Shown here piece by piece: positions 37,960-51,234 of a stretch of DNA of 64,000 nt. The notes beneath the pieces were generated by a model. It searched no databases, had not been told where the DNA came from, and saw only the letters and a list, made by a program, of their open reading frames with translations. This DNA comes from Paragordius varius (taxonomy: Eukaryota > Nematomorpha). The stretch lies in NCBI GenBank assembly GCA_964247055.1, contig OZ176050.1:9424001-9488000 (forward strand). The letters are read 5' to 3'. The number at the start of each line of letters is the position of its first letter. The stretch's first letter is position 1. A program made the position numbers and the translations under genes.

Positions 37960-38800
37960 GATTTTTTAGTTATGAGGCAATTTTTCCAAAAACTAATGAG
38001 AGCATATGGAATCAATCATGATTTCAAGTATTCTCGGTAAAAAGGCAAAAATTATAATCAAGCGCTTTTTTGTATCAGCCTCTGGGTAGGGAGCTACTCG
38101 CTTAAAACCACGCCACCATATCGAGACAGTGTGACTTTGGAGGCAAATTTTAGAATATCAGGGCATACGACCCGTAAAAAGGCAAAAATTGAAGTAGAGC
38201 GGTTTTATTAAATTGTCCCTTAATTAGGCTGTTGCCTTGAAAAATGCACCACCATAGAATGTCGGCAATTTTTCGATAATCCCACGATAGCATATGAAAT
38301 CAATCATGATTCCAGGTATTAACCGAAAGCAAAAATTTTAATCGAGCGTTTTTTTGTTTCGTCTCTGGTTAGGGGGCTACCCGTGTAAAAATGCGTCTTC
38401 ATATCGATACGGCATGCCTTTGGAGCCATTAAGAGACTAATAGGAACATAGTATCCATGATGATTCAAGATATTCCCCATAGAAGGGCAAACACCTGCCC
38501 TGGGTAGGGAGCTACCGCCAAAAAATGCACCTCTATATAGAAATTGCATTGTTTTGGAGCTAATTTACAGAAAATTTATGAAGTCATATTAGCTCATTAA
38601 AAGCTTGAAAAATTACCCGTAACTAGATAAAAATTAAGGTCGGGCTTTTTTATTTAGCCGTTAATTTGGGGCCTTTATGCACTAAAGATACGCCATCATA
38701 TAAAGATATTTAGTGTTGATGTATTTTTTCTAAAAACCCATGAGACGATGGTAAAGATTCCAAATATTTATAAAGGCAAAGATTTTAACTCAGCGCTTTT
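37960..38800 (+). repeat. Right part of the ~150-bp tandem array
   Basis: Five or six degenerate units. The anchor AAGGCAAAAATT or a variant recurs near 38043, 38177, 38328, 38480, 38627 and 38772, that is every 134-155 bases. Other recurring blocks are GAGCGCTTTTTTGT, CTGGGTAGGGAGCTAC, CACCATATCGA and ATCAATCATGATT. Confidence 0.75.
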
Positions 38801-39258
38801 TCCATATAGGTCTATTAGGGTTTTACCGATTTAAAACTGAGACGCCATACAAAAATGGCGTAATTTCGGAGACGAGTTCCGTTAAACACATTTCTGGGGA
38901 ATTTGTATAATATCATTATTCCTAAAAGGACCACAAATGATTTACTTTTTATATCCCTTGATCCCAGCTGTGGGAACACAGTTTCAAAATAAAGCTTCTA
39001 ATCATGATTTCGTAAAACAAACATCTGAAAATAAATCCAATGATAGTTGAATATTAACTTAAATAAGAGAAGTTTAAATATGGTCAATTTCGAGTAAACA
39101 ATATTTGAGCCTATGCATAAACCCGTAAAAGAATAATTTAAGACATTTTTTATTAAATATGTTTTTTTATTATTTTTTTATCTTTCCTCTAATTATTGGA
39201 AATTATTAAGAATAATTATCGATGAGACTACGTCGCGAAGCGTGACAGGGCCAGCTAG

Positions 39259-39687
39259 CATTTCTATAAAAGTTGTTTTTTATAATTATAACATTTTGTT
39301 CATATATATGAGATAAAAGCGTTTGTTACTGCTTGAACTTATAGATTCTTTTTAGATGGCACCGAAATTTAATTGGATTAAACTTTTATACTTAAAAATA
39401 TGGTGTCAGACATTAATAACTTTCAAAGTTAAAATACATTTTTATTTACCTATTTTTTAGCTGTTTAGCAAAATATTCAAAAAAATATTTAGCAGCTCAA
39501 AAGGTTTCTTATTAGGCTTCTTAAAATATAACATCTTATAATTTTTTGTATAATGTGCCTTAAAGGATAAGTATCCATTAATTTAAGCTGTATTTGAATT
39601 TCTAAATTTTCCAAAGGTAATTAATCAAGTGTACAGTGAATTAGCGGATTTCGAAAATGAGTAATTTCTAAATATTTTATTAATATA
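39259..39687. other. Spacer, nothing recognised
   Basis: AT-rich; no coding signal. Confidence 0.4.
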
Positions 39688-40140
39688 ATGATGCTTTTTA
39701 ACACTTGGATACAACACATTCATTTCAGTCCTTCGATTCAAATTGGGGTCTTTGCCAGCCTGTTAAAAACGAATATTTTTGAAAATATGGAGCAAATTGA
39801 AACCATTGCAAAAGTTTGCTTTTATATTAACCGAAATTTAAAAGATTTACTTTTTATTAATAAATTTCAAGTTCAGCATGACATGTGTGCGTTGAAATAT
39901 AAAGCAAAACGAACCATTTTTTTCTGTTTAAATCAATGTTAAATTAAAAAAAATTAGCTTTAATAGCGTTAGAATCAAATAAAAACAGTAAAATAAAAAT
40001 GGCGGCGAAGTAGTTTGATTAAAATTTTTACAAAATTAAATTTTATTTAGATATTTTGGCTTATTTATTTAATAGGATAAAAGCATAAAATTAAATTGAA
40101 ACAGTTTCTTTCAGTAGTTTTTAAAAATATCAATTGAATT
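39688..40140 (+). repeat. Dispersed repeat family A, copy 3
   Basis: Begins TTAACACTTGGATACAACAC, then CAGTCCTTCGATTCAAATTG as in 51235. It later has AAAATGGCGGCGAAGTAGTTTG and CTTTCAGTAGTTTTTAAAAA. The reading frame across it has no protein resemblance. Confidence 0.6.
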
Positions 40141-41660
40141 AAGTCTAGAGTCACTAGATATTTCAATTCTCGAAATGTTAAATATATTTTACAAAATTTA
40201 TTATCAAAACAATTTGGCTTAAAAATTTTTAGCTACAATCTTAATCTGATTTTTTATTGATATATAACAATTGACATACAAGTGTTTAAATTGAGTCCCA
40301 ACAAAAGCATCATGAGATTCCTGATACTTTTTTCTGCCAGAATATTTTACAAATAGAATTATTTTGTTAATTGGGAAGTATAACAAAGCGGATATTGAAT
40401 TATTTTTTATAAGCTCAAGGGGGCTTCACATTTTAAAAACTTAAAATAGATTAATTACCTTAAAAAAACGGAAAAAGACACCTCATTCACCTCAAAATTT
40501 GGATTTATAAAAAGTGCCAGCAAATAAAACTAACTCTTTATATTGTTTTTTGGTGTCAAGTATGCAGCAAAAAAATAAAATTTAATGCGTTTTGTCAAAA
40601 ATTAACATTTAAAAGTAATAATTAGGCATATATTATTTCGCGTTATCGTAGCTTATTTGCGTTTATATACTGGCTTATATAATAACGGGTCTTAAAAATG
40701 TGAGACATTTAGCGCTTATGTAAAAAGCAAATATTGTTTTGTTGTTGGAATATATTTAAAATATAATTTCCTCATAAATATTAGCCTAAATCGAAAGACT
40801 TTTATTTTGCTAAATGGGCGAAATTTTGTAATTTTTCGATTTTCACTAAATAAGATAATAGTTATATAGCATTTTAAATGACTAGAAGCTTCAAACATCT
40901 CCAATATAAATATGAGAAATAGTTTATTAAGATTTTTTTGCGTATTATCTTAATATTTGATCAAATATATCCATTTTCCCCAAAATCGAAGTGCAATTTG
41001 TTTTACTGTGCGGGAGATTTTTTAGAAATTTGGATGGATCAATTAGAAAAGCTTATCTCACCAATTAAATTTTTACAATTTTTTAGTTTAAGGCTTATGC
41101 AGTTATTAAAAGCTAAGGTCTATGTTAAATTTAGTCTATATCCAAAAAACAAAGTTTTCATGTCAACGATTATAAACTTTAATTTTATGCGGAAGTTTTT
41201 TTAAAATATTCAAAGTTATTAGCTATATGATAAAAAAATTTAAACATCTTATTCTTTTTATATGCAAAACCTTTAAATATTTTCTACAAAAGGTTATCTG
41301 ATTTCAAACAGCCAATCCATTGGTTATTTGATAATTATTTCACAATTTATCTTTTCAATCTTTAAAAATTTATAATGGAGAAAATTCGTATGTCTAATGT
41401 GATATATTTGGTTTTAACGGGTTCATTTAATTAATTATGGATATATGAAACTTTTTATCTACACTACACCAATATTTTAGCCGCAATCAATATTTTTATT
41501 ACCAAACCGTACAAATCTTGGTATTTTTACTTTAATTGCAAAAGCATTTTTTAGCTAAATTTAATAAAACAGTAGCTACATAAGGTTTAAAATCACAATC
41601 AATATATATTTATTAATTTATTAAACAGTATTTATTCTTTTATACATGAATAGTTAATTA
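40141..41660. other. Spacer between repeat A and the unknown gene
   Basis: AT-rich. A plus-strand ORF at 40938-41204 is low-complexity and without family resemblance. Nothing called. Confidence 0.45.
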
Positions 41661-44393
41661 TTATTTATTAAATGTTTGACCCATCATTAAAATTTGTTTG
41701 GTGCGAAGACCTAGCACGAAAAACAAATTGTTTCCTGGTTGATTTTGATCCACTGTGTCTTCATCGTCGCCATCATTTGTTTGCCGTTTCTTTCTGATAG
41801 GTTCGATTTCTGGATTAACTGTCGATTCGGGTGGGGCGTTAACATCTGCAGTTGTTTCAATTTCATTCATGATTTTAGAATATATACCAAGATTTTTGGT
41901 ATCAAACCGAGTTTTATGGACACTGGCTTTAAGGGTTCCCAAATTGTCACCAATAAATATATTGTCTAGTATTTCTGGCCTATGAATACAGATTATATAA
42001 TTATTAGTATTCTAGATGTATCATATAAAAACATTTAGCATCCATATTAGAAACTATATGCGGCATATTTAGGAAAATTTCGGATTACAAAAATGTCCCT
42101 TTATTACATATTTTACACCACTCCCTTTCATCATGTCAGCTTGATTTTAAAGTATAATTTAGTGTTCGTAAATAGTTACTCTGCTAAACATTCGATGCCT
42201 AAATCAGTATATAAATCAATCAAATTAAGATCGGAGGCCAGTGTTAATAATGGCAAGTTGCAAGGAGTTGATTGAGGTTTTCTTTTAATTTGCATAACGG
42301 TATCTATTATAGCAGGAATGTTTTTGCAAGTGATAGTAGTTTCCGGCACTCCAGGTAATGGTTTAATTTCTACCAATGCTATTTGACTGCTTGGGTTACA
42401 TATTCGCATGTAATTCACAGATAATCCCAATTCTGTCAAATTTATGGCTGATTGAGCGGGACGTTTTTTAGCTATGTTCAAAAAATATCTAATCTTAAAT
42501 TTTGTGCTAAATAAATATTGATAATAAATTATTCTTTTATAACTGGCCAAAACCCAACCTACTAAGTCCGCAAATAAAATAATTTAATAGACAGAACCCT
42601 TTCTTTGTTCTAAATGCTGTCAAGTAAGGGTTTTTACATCATTCAATGCGCAAAAAATCAAAGTTTTTACCAGCTGGTGTAGGGGCAGGTGCAGGGCATC
42701 TAAAATCAAAATAGGTTTGCCATTGCATAGATACTGGCAAATCATCTACAATCTCAGTTTTGGCGTTTGGAATAAAACTATTTTTAGGCAGCAGTCTGCG
42801 TAACTTTTTAAGGTACTTAGATTGAAGCTGGATATCGGGTTTAAGCTTAATAGAGTTGGTGGCAGATATTTTCGGGTAAGCTCTTCTGCAATTATCCATG
42901 AAAAAATTATAAAGGTATGTATAAATAGTGTATCAGTTTTAAGGCACGATATAGGCATTCTAAAAAAAAATTTTCTTTTGGTTCCTAGATATAATGTCTA
43001 ATAAGTTACAAAACTTAATGTATAAACTGGAAAAATTAATTAAGATTCTCAACTTTAAAAACCGATATTTATTAATACTTTTATTAACCCAGGCAAAATT
43101 ATTTGAGTTATATAGTGTTTAGATATAGAGATATCGCTATAATTTATCAGGCTAAAAAATTCTTTTACCTATAGCTGTATGCCCTTTTCTGAATTTCCGG
43201 TGTTGTAAGGTTACCATTAGTCTCATTTTTGACCGGACAACTAATGTTGTAGAAATTACAGAGTATGGGTAGGCATTCGTTATCTTCACTTAAACCCACA
43301 CCAAGCATATTGATAGCTTGACTAACTAAAAGCGGGGAGTACACATAATCCGAACCGCGATCACAAAGAACCGTTCCAAGTTTTTGTGCTATGACGTTGG
43401 AAAGCTTTTTAGATATTTTTCGTGGACTGGCTGCTTTAATTTCTTGATCTTCATTATTTTATTAAATATAATAAAAAATTATGTAATTGCCAAATAATGC
43501 CAAAATCGATATCTTTAGGCATAGTCCCATTTTTAATCATATATTATTTTTAACCAAGTTATTTATCCATATACTCAGGTCCTAAAACCGCTAAATTTTA
43601 AAACTGGTAACAAAACGTTTCTTGGATTTCAGATTCTTATAATTCTTGCATTTTACATAGTAAGATACCGGTTCTAATCCCTTCTCCATTTTATACAGTT
43701 CTCGAACGAGTTATAAGTTTAAGTGGATTTTTTAGTCCAATTCTATAGTTTATTGATCCTAACATAATTGAAAGGCCCCACGACCGCCATTAAATCATTA
43801 CAAAGAATTTAATACCTTTTGGATATATTTAGGTTTATATGCTTAGCTATGCATTCCATAAAAAATTGTAAAAAGAGGGCTTAAAATCCGAACAAATGAC
43901 TTAGCTCATGAAAATTCATTTGAAAATATGTTGCCAGAATAAAGCAAGGTTATTTTTTTGATAACATATAGAACATCGGTATGATCTTAGATTTATCTAA
44001 GGTCTTTAAATTAAAAGTTGAAGTTAATCTAATACGGTAATAAATAATAGAAAAAATATATTATTCATTCCTTCAGTTGTGTCAATACAATTTTTTTTAA
44101 ATTAAATAAGGTAAATATAAAAATTTCATTAATACAAAACGATGTTTTTATGTTATCCATAATAATATAATTTCCCATTTATATAAATACAGAAAGCAAC
44201 GGTTCGGGTTTTTTTATTCGCTAGAGCCGGTTATAAAACCTATTATAAAATTAAAATCGGTGGTTCTGGTATTAACGACAGCGGTTTCTGTACAAAACCG
44301 GTCTCCTTCTTGCTAATAGTTCTGGCACCAATCCTTTTAATAAATATATAAAAAAACTTACCCACAAAAAGTGTCGAAATCAATATTATCCAT
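41661..44393 (-). CDS. Unrecognised five-exon gene, about 371 aa
   Basis: Exons (high to low): 44393-44362, 43426-43169, 42885-42671, 42471-42180, 41979-41661. The first is a short ATG exon (MDNIDFDTFCG, donor GG|GTAAGT). All joins are GT-AG, keep frame, and sum to a multiple of three, which supports a real gene. The exon 2 acceptor (GCCAG|TCC) is the weakest call because its tract is purine-rich; an extra small exon could be missed. Content: an acidic start, a basic K-rich stretch, an R/K-rich segment (KYLKKLRRLLPK) around residues 110-140, a hydrophobic segment (NLPLLTLASDLNLIDLYTDL) near 245, an acidic linker with RKKR followed by a D/E run near 330, and a C-terminal LFFVLGLRTKQILMMG. There is no signal peptide or clear membrane span. 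I cannot assign a family; the K/R and D/E patches suit a nuclear protein, which is inference. Confidence 0.7.
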
Positions 44394-44949
44394 AATATCA
44401 TTATTTTTTAACAAAAAGGAATTTTGGGTGAAAAACACGAAAATATTAACAAGAGTCTACTTACCCATTTATATATTGTGACAAACCTTTCATCTGCCAA
44501 AAATACCGAATCCGATTTTGGCATTATTTTAAATCATATATTAATTTTAAGCTATTGCAAATATCAAATGGGTCCAAAAAGGTGTTGGATATTGATATGG
44601 CGTATACACATAAACATGCACAGTTTTTTCGATGTTATAAATTTATTATCAATAATTATATAACCATATCATATCTTATATATATATATTATTTAATTCA
44701 TAACCAGTATAAATTAACTTAAACGATTACCACTTTTTTTCATGGGATAACATGGACTAGAGGAACTAAAATTTCCTTCAATTCAATTGGTTTTTTTTAA
44801 CTTTTGAACGTGATTATTTGGTAAATTTATGTATAATAACGCAAAATGTGATTCGATCTATCGCCTAATTTTAATTTTGCGAATTTGGTAAAGATTGACA
44901 CAACATATTCCAAGTATATAATGAAGTTTAATAGCTAACTTAAGTTTTC
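44394..44949. other. Upstream flank of the unknown gene
   Basis: AT-rich, no coding signal that stands up; presumably holds the promoter. Confidence 0.4.
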
Positions 44950-45922
44950 ATTAACAATAGATAAAATATTTACCCTTTAAAGGTTTTAACGCAATATATA
45001 TTTATAAGGTGTACATTAAAATAATGTTTTAACAAAATTTTGGATTATGTTAATATTTTTTTATTAAATTATGGCAATGATGGTTAAAATGTGTTTGAAT
45101 CTAATCATATCACTCAAACTAGTCCTTAAACATTTGAAAAATTCCAAAATATTCAATAATTTTAACACTTTAAGAATTGATTGTGCTGCTAAGTTTTGAT
45201 CTTAACTAGAAATATTTTTTAAAAATACATACTTTTTTCAAAAATTAATTTAGCAAAATTTTGTTGAAGAGTACTTCATACTATTTTAAGTTGTGTAGGA
45301 AACGTAAAACGCTACATAAAACAGATTTTCTATATAATTCGATTGATATCACTTCAGTTTTTAAGGCTTTTGCTTAAAAGTTTTGGTGCAATTGTAAAAA
45401 AGCATTATATTTATTTTAAATTAATTTGAAGTGGTAAAAATATTTCAAAATTCCGAGGTAATAAAATGTTTAGCATAGTGAAATTATGAAGAAAAAGTGA
45501 TTTTATGATATCTTAAAGCGTTCTTAAACCGTTTTCATCCTTAAGTACGCTTCAATTTAATATTGCTAAAGATTATTGAAAAAAGTAAGCTTTTTTAAAA
45601 AAATTATAATTGAAATAAAAATTCAGCACATATATATAAAATTATCGAGCAAACCCGGCATTTAAGAGCAAAAAAATTTTAGCCTTTCGAAGCTAAATAT
45701 CAAATTTTATGAAAATATTGTTTTACCTTTAATATGTCGTTTAAATATATTATAGTGATAATTTTTGGAATGAAGCAATTAGTTTTCATTAAAAAAATTT
45801 ATAAAAAGAGGGTGCGCAAATTTTGTCATTTTCTTATATAAAGCACTTACCACAAAAGTGTAATTAACTTTTTTCAATAACTCCAAAACCCCATAATAAT
45901 CCTGATACAATTTCCTATCATA

Positions 45923-45925
<3 letters not shown>
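44950..45925 (+). repeat. Dispersed repeat family B, copy 2
   Basis: Collinear with 12150-12980: GTACTTCATACTAT, AAACGCTACATA, TCTATATAATTCGATTGATA, GATATCTTAAAGCGTT and GCACTTACCACAAAAGTGTA. Confidence 0.55.

Positions 45926-45968
<43 letters not shown>
45926..45968. repeat. (TA)n microsatellite
   Basis: Pure TA run next to the left end of a palindromic element. Confidence 0.85.
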
Positions 45969-45972
<4 letters not shown>

Positions 45973-45973
45973 A

Positions 45974-46456
45974 CCATTTGCACTTCAAGAGTGTCCTTGA
46001 ACACCTCAAATTGGTCTTTAAACATTTTAAGTTGGTTCCTGAACACTTCAAATTGGTCCTTAAAATTAGTAAATTTTAATTTAACCAAATTTTTGCATGT
46101 ATTTCTTTATTTTATTATTTTTTAACCAAATGTTTTTATCTACCATATATTTTTTATTAAAAAATAAATATTTTTATTCAAAAACCACTTTTTTGTTTCT
46201 AACGAATTTTTAACCGATTTAACAAAATTATTATTTTAAATGTTTTCAATAAAAAATTGTAAATTTAAACCCAGAAAACTTATATATTTTTTAATTACAC
46301 GTGATATTGATTTAAAAATTATTTTATATAATAGGAAATAGGTTAAAAACGATAAAATAGATGAATGATATACAATTTGATGGATAAAAGTTAAAAACGC
46401 AAAAAAAGTCAAAGGACCAACTTGAATTCAAAAACACTCTTGAAGTGAAGATGCTA
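45974..46456. repeat. Palindromic miniature element, (TA)n-flanked, diverged copy
   Basis: The left arm starts CCATTTGCACTTCAAGAGTG and then iterates AACACTTCAAATTGGTCCTT-type motifs. The right arm is the complement: GGACCAACTTGAATTC, then ACACTCTTGAAGTG. Same layout as the copies at 17.5-18.3 kb but with a different arm motif. Confidence 0.6.
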
Positions 46457-47534
46457 TATTTAAAATCGCGTTATCCCGGCATTTGTGCGTTTATCTAAAA
46501 GAGAAATAAGCCCATTTTAAAAAGCTAAAAAATTGTTCTGAGCCCAAATCAAATTAATTTTTTTGAAATATTTTGCTTTTTATAGATAGTTTATGATATG
46601 TTTTTATGAATTTAGCTTTCATCAAAAAAATTATTTTAAAAAATATGCGCGAATTTACCATTTTTATATGGAGCACTTACCACAAAAGCTTAATATAATT
46701 TTTTAAATCACACGTAAGGTCAATAACCGAAACCACCATGAAAATAATCTTGATACATTTTTTCTATCAGAATATATATATTTTTCAACATGTTATTTTT
46801 GTGGCTGCGTTAATTATTGCGAAAATTATTATATGGTTGATTCTCAGATTCTCAGATATTGGGTGGCAGATTTTGATTTTTTGGTGAAGGTTAATTCGAT
46901 CAACAAAATATATACATTATTAAAACAAATTTATATTATATTTTGATTTTCAAATGCGGGCTTTAAAATCTCAATTTTACCCCTTTAGAATGCACTGGTT
47001 TCTTAAAAGTACTAATAAGAAATTATTAAAAACATGTTTATTTAGTAATTTGTAAAACAATTGATAAAGAAGGGTAAAATCCATTTTAAGAGATTAGTTA
47101 AATTTTTTTATAATTCGAGCTGAATATTTAGACATCAAAATTTTGATTACGGGATTTTTTGTTTTCAAATTAAAAAACATATACAATTTTTTACTCAAAT
47201 ACTTTGTTTTGAAGATGAAAAAATCTTATAATGTAAATCTTAAGGTCATAGGAGGATTCAGTTCTAACATGCTTTAATGCTAATATAAAATATGCTTCGA
47301 ACTTTGCCAAAATGTAATTATTAAGGAAGAGTAAGCATTATTAAAAAAATTTCGAAAATCTAGCATATATTAAAAAATTATTTTTGCGCAATCTCGGTAT
47401 TTATGCTTTTGTTTTAAGAAAACTATCCTATTCAGGGTCCCGAAAATTTCCGAATCAAAATTTACACAAAAAAAAATTAATATACTCTTTTGCTTTAAAT
47501 ATGTAGTTTATGATATAGTTTAGTCATATTTGGA
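46457..47534 (+). repeat. Further family B repeat sequence
   Basis: Blocks such as TTTTATAGATAGTTTATGATAT, GGAGCACTTACCACAAAAGC and ACCGAAACCACCATGAAAAT recur at 12700-12960. The same TAGTTTATGATATAGTTT lies at 47507-47525, immediately before the LINE, so the LINE appears to have landed in a B copy. Confidence 0.5.
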
Positions 47535-50060
47535 ACCAAGGTAGGTTGGTTGGTTTTTCCTAAGTCGTAAACGACTTTTTGGATATAGTTTTCACTATTT
47601 CTTTCCATTTTCTTCTATCTTTTACCGCTATATTGAGATCGTTTAATGTCATTTTAGTCTCTTCTTTTATCGTATCCAACCACCTCATCGGTGGTCGGCC
47701 TCGTTTCCTTTGCCCTTCTACCTTTCCAAACATTGTATCTTTCGCTAGAGAGTTCGATCGCATGCATGACCTAAATATGTTAACTTTCTTTTTAGAATTA
47801 TCTCCAGGATGTTTGTTTTAGGTTTTATTTCTGATAGATTTTTTTAATTTAATCCTTCCAGGTGTATCCTAATCCTACGCCAGCAGCTCCTTTCAAAAGC
47901 CATGAGCCTTTCTTTGTCCCTTTTTGAGTCCAGCTCTCACATCCATATGTGGTGACCGGGATAACGAAACAGTAGAGTAATCTATTTTTGGCTTAAACTC
48001 CTACGCTTTTGTTTTTCTAAATCTTTATTAATTTGGTCATCGCTTCTCTACCCAATCCTATTCTCTTTCTGATGTCAGGAGTTGAAGACCCATCCTATGA
48101 AATTATTGCGCCCAAAAACGTTAACTGTTTAACTTTTTCTATTTCTATTCCTTCTATAATAATTGTAGGCTTTTCTCCAGTACATAATATTTTGGTTTTG
48201 TTAGGGTTAAGCATAAGACCATAACTTAAACCTTCCTTTCGAATCTCTTCAATCAATTCCCTCAAATCATTAACACTTTCAGCTAAAAGAGTGGTATCGT
48301 CTGCAAACCTTAAATTATTGATTGTTCTCAGTCCTATTCTTACTCCAATATTTTTACCATCTAACTTCCTCATTATCGTTTCTGTGCACATATTGAACAG
48401 ATCAGGGGATAAGCAACACCCTTCCCTGAGTCCTTTCCAGATAGGTATTTCGTCTGTGTCCCCCGCTGATGTTCTAATAATCGCTCTTTGTTTTACATAG
48501 AGAGAGCTAATCAATCTTATTAAGTGAGACGATACCCCTACTAACTTTAATATTTCCCACAATGAGTCATAGTTAATCGAATCGGCTTGTCTGTAATCAA
48601 TAACATGTATAATTCTTTTGGAACTCTTTTGATGTTTCCATTATCCTTCTCATGTTTGAGATATGGTCTCTTGTGGCTTTTTCCTTTCATAAATCCGGCT
48701 TGATCTTCTGGTATTTCTGACTGTATGATACTGTGCATCCTGTTTTGTATTATTTTTAATAAGACCTTACTAGCGTGGCTAACAAGAGTTCCGGTAGTTT
48801 TCGTACTGAAGTAATCTCCTTTTTTATATATTGGGAATATACAGATGATATCCAGTCGTTTGGCCACTTACATGTTTCCCACACCTTTTGACATAATTTG
48901 TGTAACGTTTCTACAGGAATAGCTTTTATGAACTCTATTGGGATATTGTCTAATCCCATCGCTTTGTTGTTAGGATTTTGTTTTAAGGCTAATTCAACCT
49001 CCTCTCTTAGTATATCTGGATCACGTTCTTCTTCTTTTAATCGCAACACTTTTGCTTGAGGAGCCTGTTAGAGTTTTTGGGTGTATTCCTTCCATCTTTC
49101 TCGTACTTCTGTTTGTTTGCGAAATATGGTGCCATTCTCTTTTTTAATCTTTTGGGATGATATATAAGGTTTCTGAGTCATTTGCTTCAGTTTCTGGAAC
49201 ATTGGTTGCATTAATCCTTTTTTGTTATTTAATTCCACTTCCAGACATGGTTTATTAAAATCTTCATAATCCTTCCTTGTTTGTCGTTGAAATTCTTTGT
49301 TATATAATTTAACCATTTTATTATCACCTCTTGATTTAGCTTTTCTCCGCTTTTCTGCTATCTCTAAACTCTTTTCTGATATCCATTTATTATCTTCCCT
49401 CTTTACTCTCTGCACTTTTTCTTTTGTCACTTCATTAATAACATTTTTTATCGTTCCCCATAATTGTTCTGAGCTACATTCGTTGTCCAATCTTTCTAAT
49501 CTATCTTTCGTTTCTGTTCTAAAACTATTTGGAATGTTCCGAGTGTCATATCTGTATGTCTGTTTAACCTTGTTTTTAATTATTTTTTTGATTTTGGTTA
49601 CTAAAAGCTCTTGATCGCTTGAGCAATTGCTGCTTTTGCTTGTTTTGATATCGAGTATAGAGCTTTTCCATTTTTGAGGACATATTATATAATCAATTTG
49701 GTTCTTATATTTACCATATGGAGAGGTCCATGTGTATAACCTCCTATTGTGTTGTGAAACCCATGTGTTGGATATCATCATCTCATTTTCTTGGCAAAAT
49801 TGATCAGTGCCTCCCCGGCCTCGTTTCGTTCTCCCAATCCACATGGGCCAACTATTTGATCTACTCTACCTCTACCAACTTTGCTGTTCCAATCACCTCC
49901 TATGATAATCATATCTCCTTTCTTCGTTTCATCCAAAACTATTTGCAATTTTGCATAAAAATCATCTATGTCTTCTTTGGGAGAGTTTGACGTACGAGCA
50001 TAGACTACTAGGTATGTAAATTTAAGTGGCTTAGCATTTACCATATAAATTTTTTTATAA
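47535..50060 (-). mobile_element. 5'-truncated LINE (non-LTR retrotransposon), RTE/BovB- or L1-like
   Basis: Minus-strand pieces in order. Endonuclease: IIIGGDWNSKVG, FCQENEMMISNTW, RRLYTWTSPYGK, NQIDYI (about 50060-49600). Linker: KWISEKSLEIAEKRRKAKSR. Reverse transcriptase: NPNNKAMGLDNIPIEF (49000-48950), KGLREGCCLSPDLFN, FADDTTLLAES (about 48290), NPNKTKIL. C-terminal: GKVEGQRKRGRPPMRWLDTI (about 47720-47660). The first half of the endonuclease and everything upstream are missing, as in 5'-truncated copies. The frame changes at least near 49800, 49060 and 48550, and sequence between the RT end and the C-terminal box is damaged. The text closely resembles proteins annotated craniofacial development protein 2-like; clade not decided. 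Confidence 0.88.
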
Positions 50061-51234
50061 GCACTAATTTGCGATTTAAAATTTAAAACAATTACCACAA
50101 AAAAATATTTTAATCAAAGGCCCACAAAAGCATAAAAATGTTTTACAATTTAACACTTCACCACCATATGGGGCAATTTTCGAACTTAACGCGATCACAA
50201 TTTAATAAGTATAATGAGCCAAATTTTAAATAAAACCTTTTATCTTTTTTAGCGAATTAAAATTTTGAAAAGTGGGAAAGAAATGCTCTTCTTTAAATTT
50301 GCCTCTTTTACTTATTTTTTTATTGGCATAATTTATAACCTTTTGATTTTTTTGTTATCCCACTACATTTTGGGGAGTTTAGTAGATCAGAGCTCAAAAT
50401 TGTAAATAAAACGACTTTAATTGGACTGGTTATAAATTAATAAAGTTTGTTGTCTATTATTTTTTAATGTAACCTTTCTTATTCTTTAATTTACAAAAGC
50501 TGGAAAACACGTTTAATGCAAACAGCTGGTTTTAATATCAATTACCAAAAATAATTCTGGTATAATTTGATACTTTAGATTAATACTATTTGTTTATCAT
50601 AAATATTTAATAAAGCCTTAAAAGAAACTGTCGACCAAGAGTATGAGATGAAGATTACATTTTAAATTTTGAAAATATGGTTTTTTTGAAGCATGCGACT
50701 AAAAGGCTAGACATATATTTGGCTAAAAAGCCACAATACCCTAACAGATATTAAATTTTAATGCAATTCAGAATTACCACTTTGATTTAAATTGGGCTGT
50801 CTAAAATACCCCAGAATATATTTATAAGTTGATATTTTTTAAAGCTAAGCTTAAAACTATTTTTATTAAATCACATCAACTGATAAAAGTGGTTTATTTT
50901 TTATAATTTAGAGCTAATGCACATTTGTCATGTTGACTAAATTTTTACCTTTGGCGGATTCTTTAAAATGAGATATCAAGTATTTTTAAATTAATTTTTT
51001 TTATTCGGTTCTTTGATGTTATATAAGTGCAAACTTTTGTCATGGTTTAAATTCATCCTATATTTTTTAGTATTTTATTTTAAACAGGCCAGAGGTATTT
51101 AATTACCCCAATTGAATGGACTGAAATAAATGTATTGTACCCAAGTTTATATCATTAATCTTAAAATCAGATTGTTAGAATATCATTCGTATTTTTATAT
51201 ACCCAGTAGAATACAAATACATTTTCTTTCATAT
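50061..51234. other. Spacer, partly repeat-derived
   Basis: AT-rich. The first 100 bases may continue the repeat interrupted by the LINE (ACAATTACCACAAAAA). No gene. Confidence 0.4.

Larger units (their letters stand above)
35163..39258 (+). mobile_element. Helitron-like composite element
   Basis: The right end is Helitron-like: a GTCGC-GAAGC-GTGAC hairpin (39232-39246), eight bases, then CTAG (39255-39258), with AGGGCCAG just before CTAG. The following base is C, not the T expected from insertion between A and T. The left end is uncertain; TCTATATCCGG near 35163 is a possible start. Inside are degenerate ~150-bp tandem units on both sides of an LTR-element fossil. Such minisatellites are common in non-autonomous Helitrons. 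No Rep/helicase sequence was seen. Confidence 0.45.

Noticed and set aside
40938-41204. 88-codon plus-strand ORF
   Set aside because: F/L/I/K-rich chance frame in AT-rich DNA, with no splice partner.
44424-44663. 79-codon plus-strand ORF
   Set aside because: Low-complexity AT-driven composition, no ATG context or family resemblance; overlaps the promoter side of the unknown gene.
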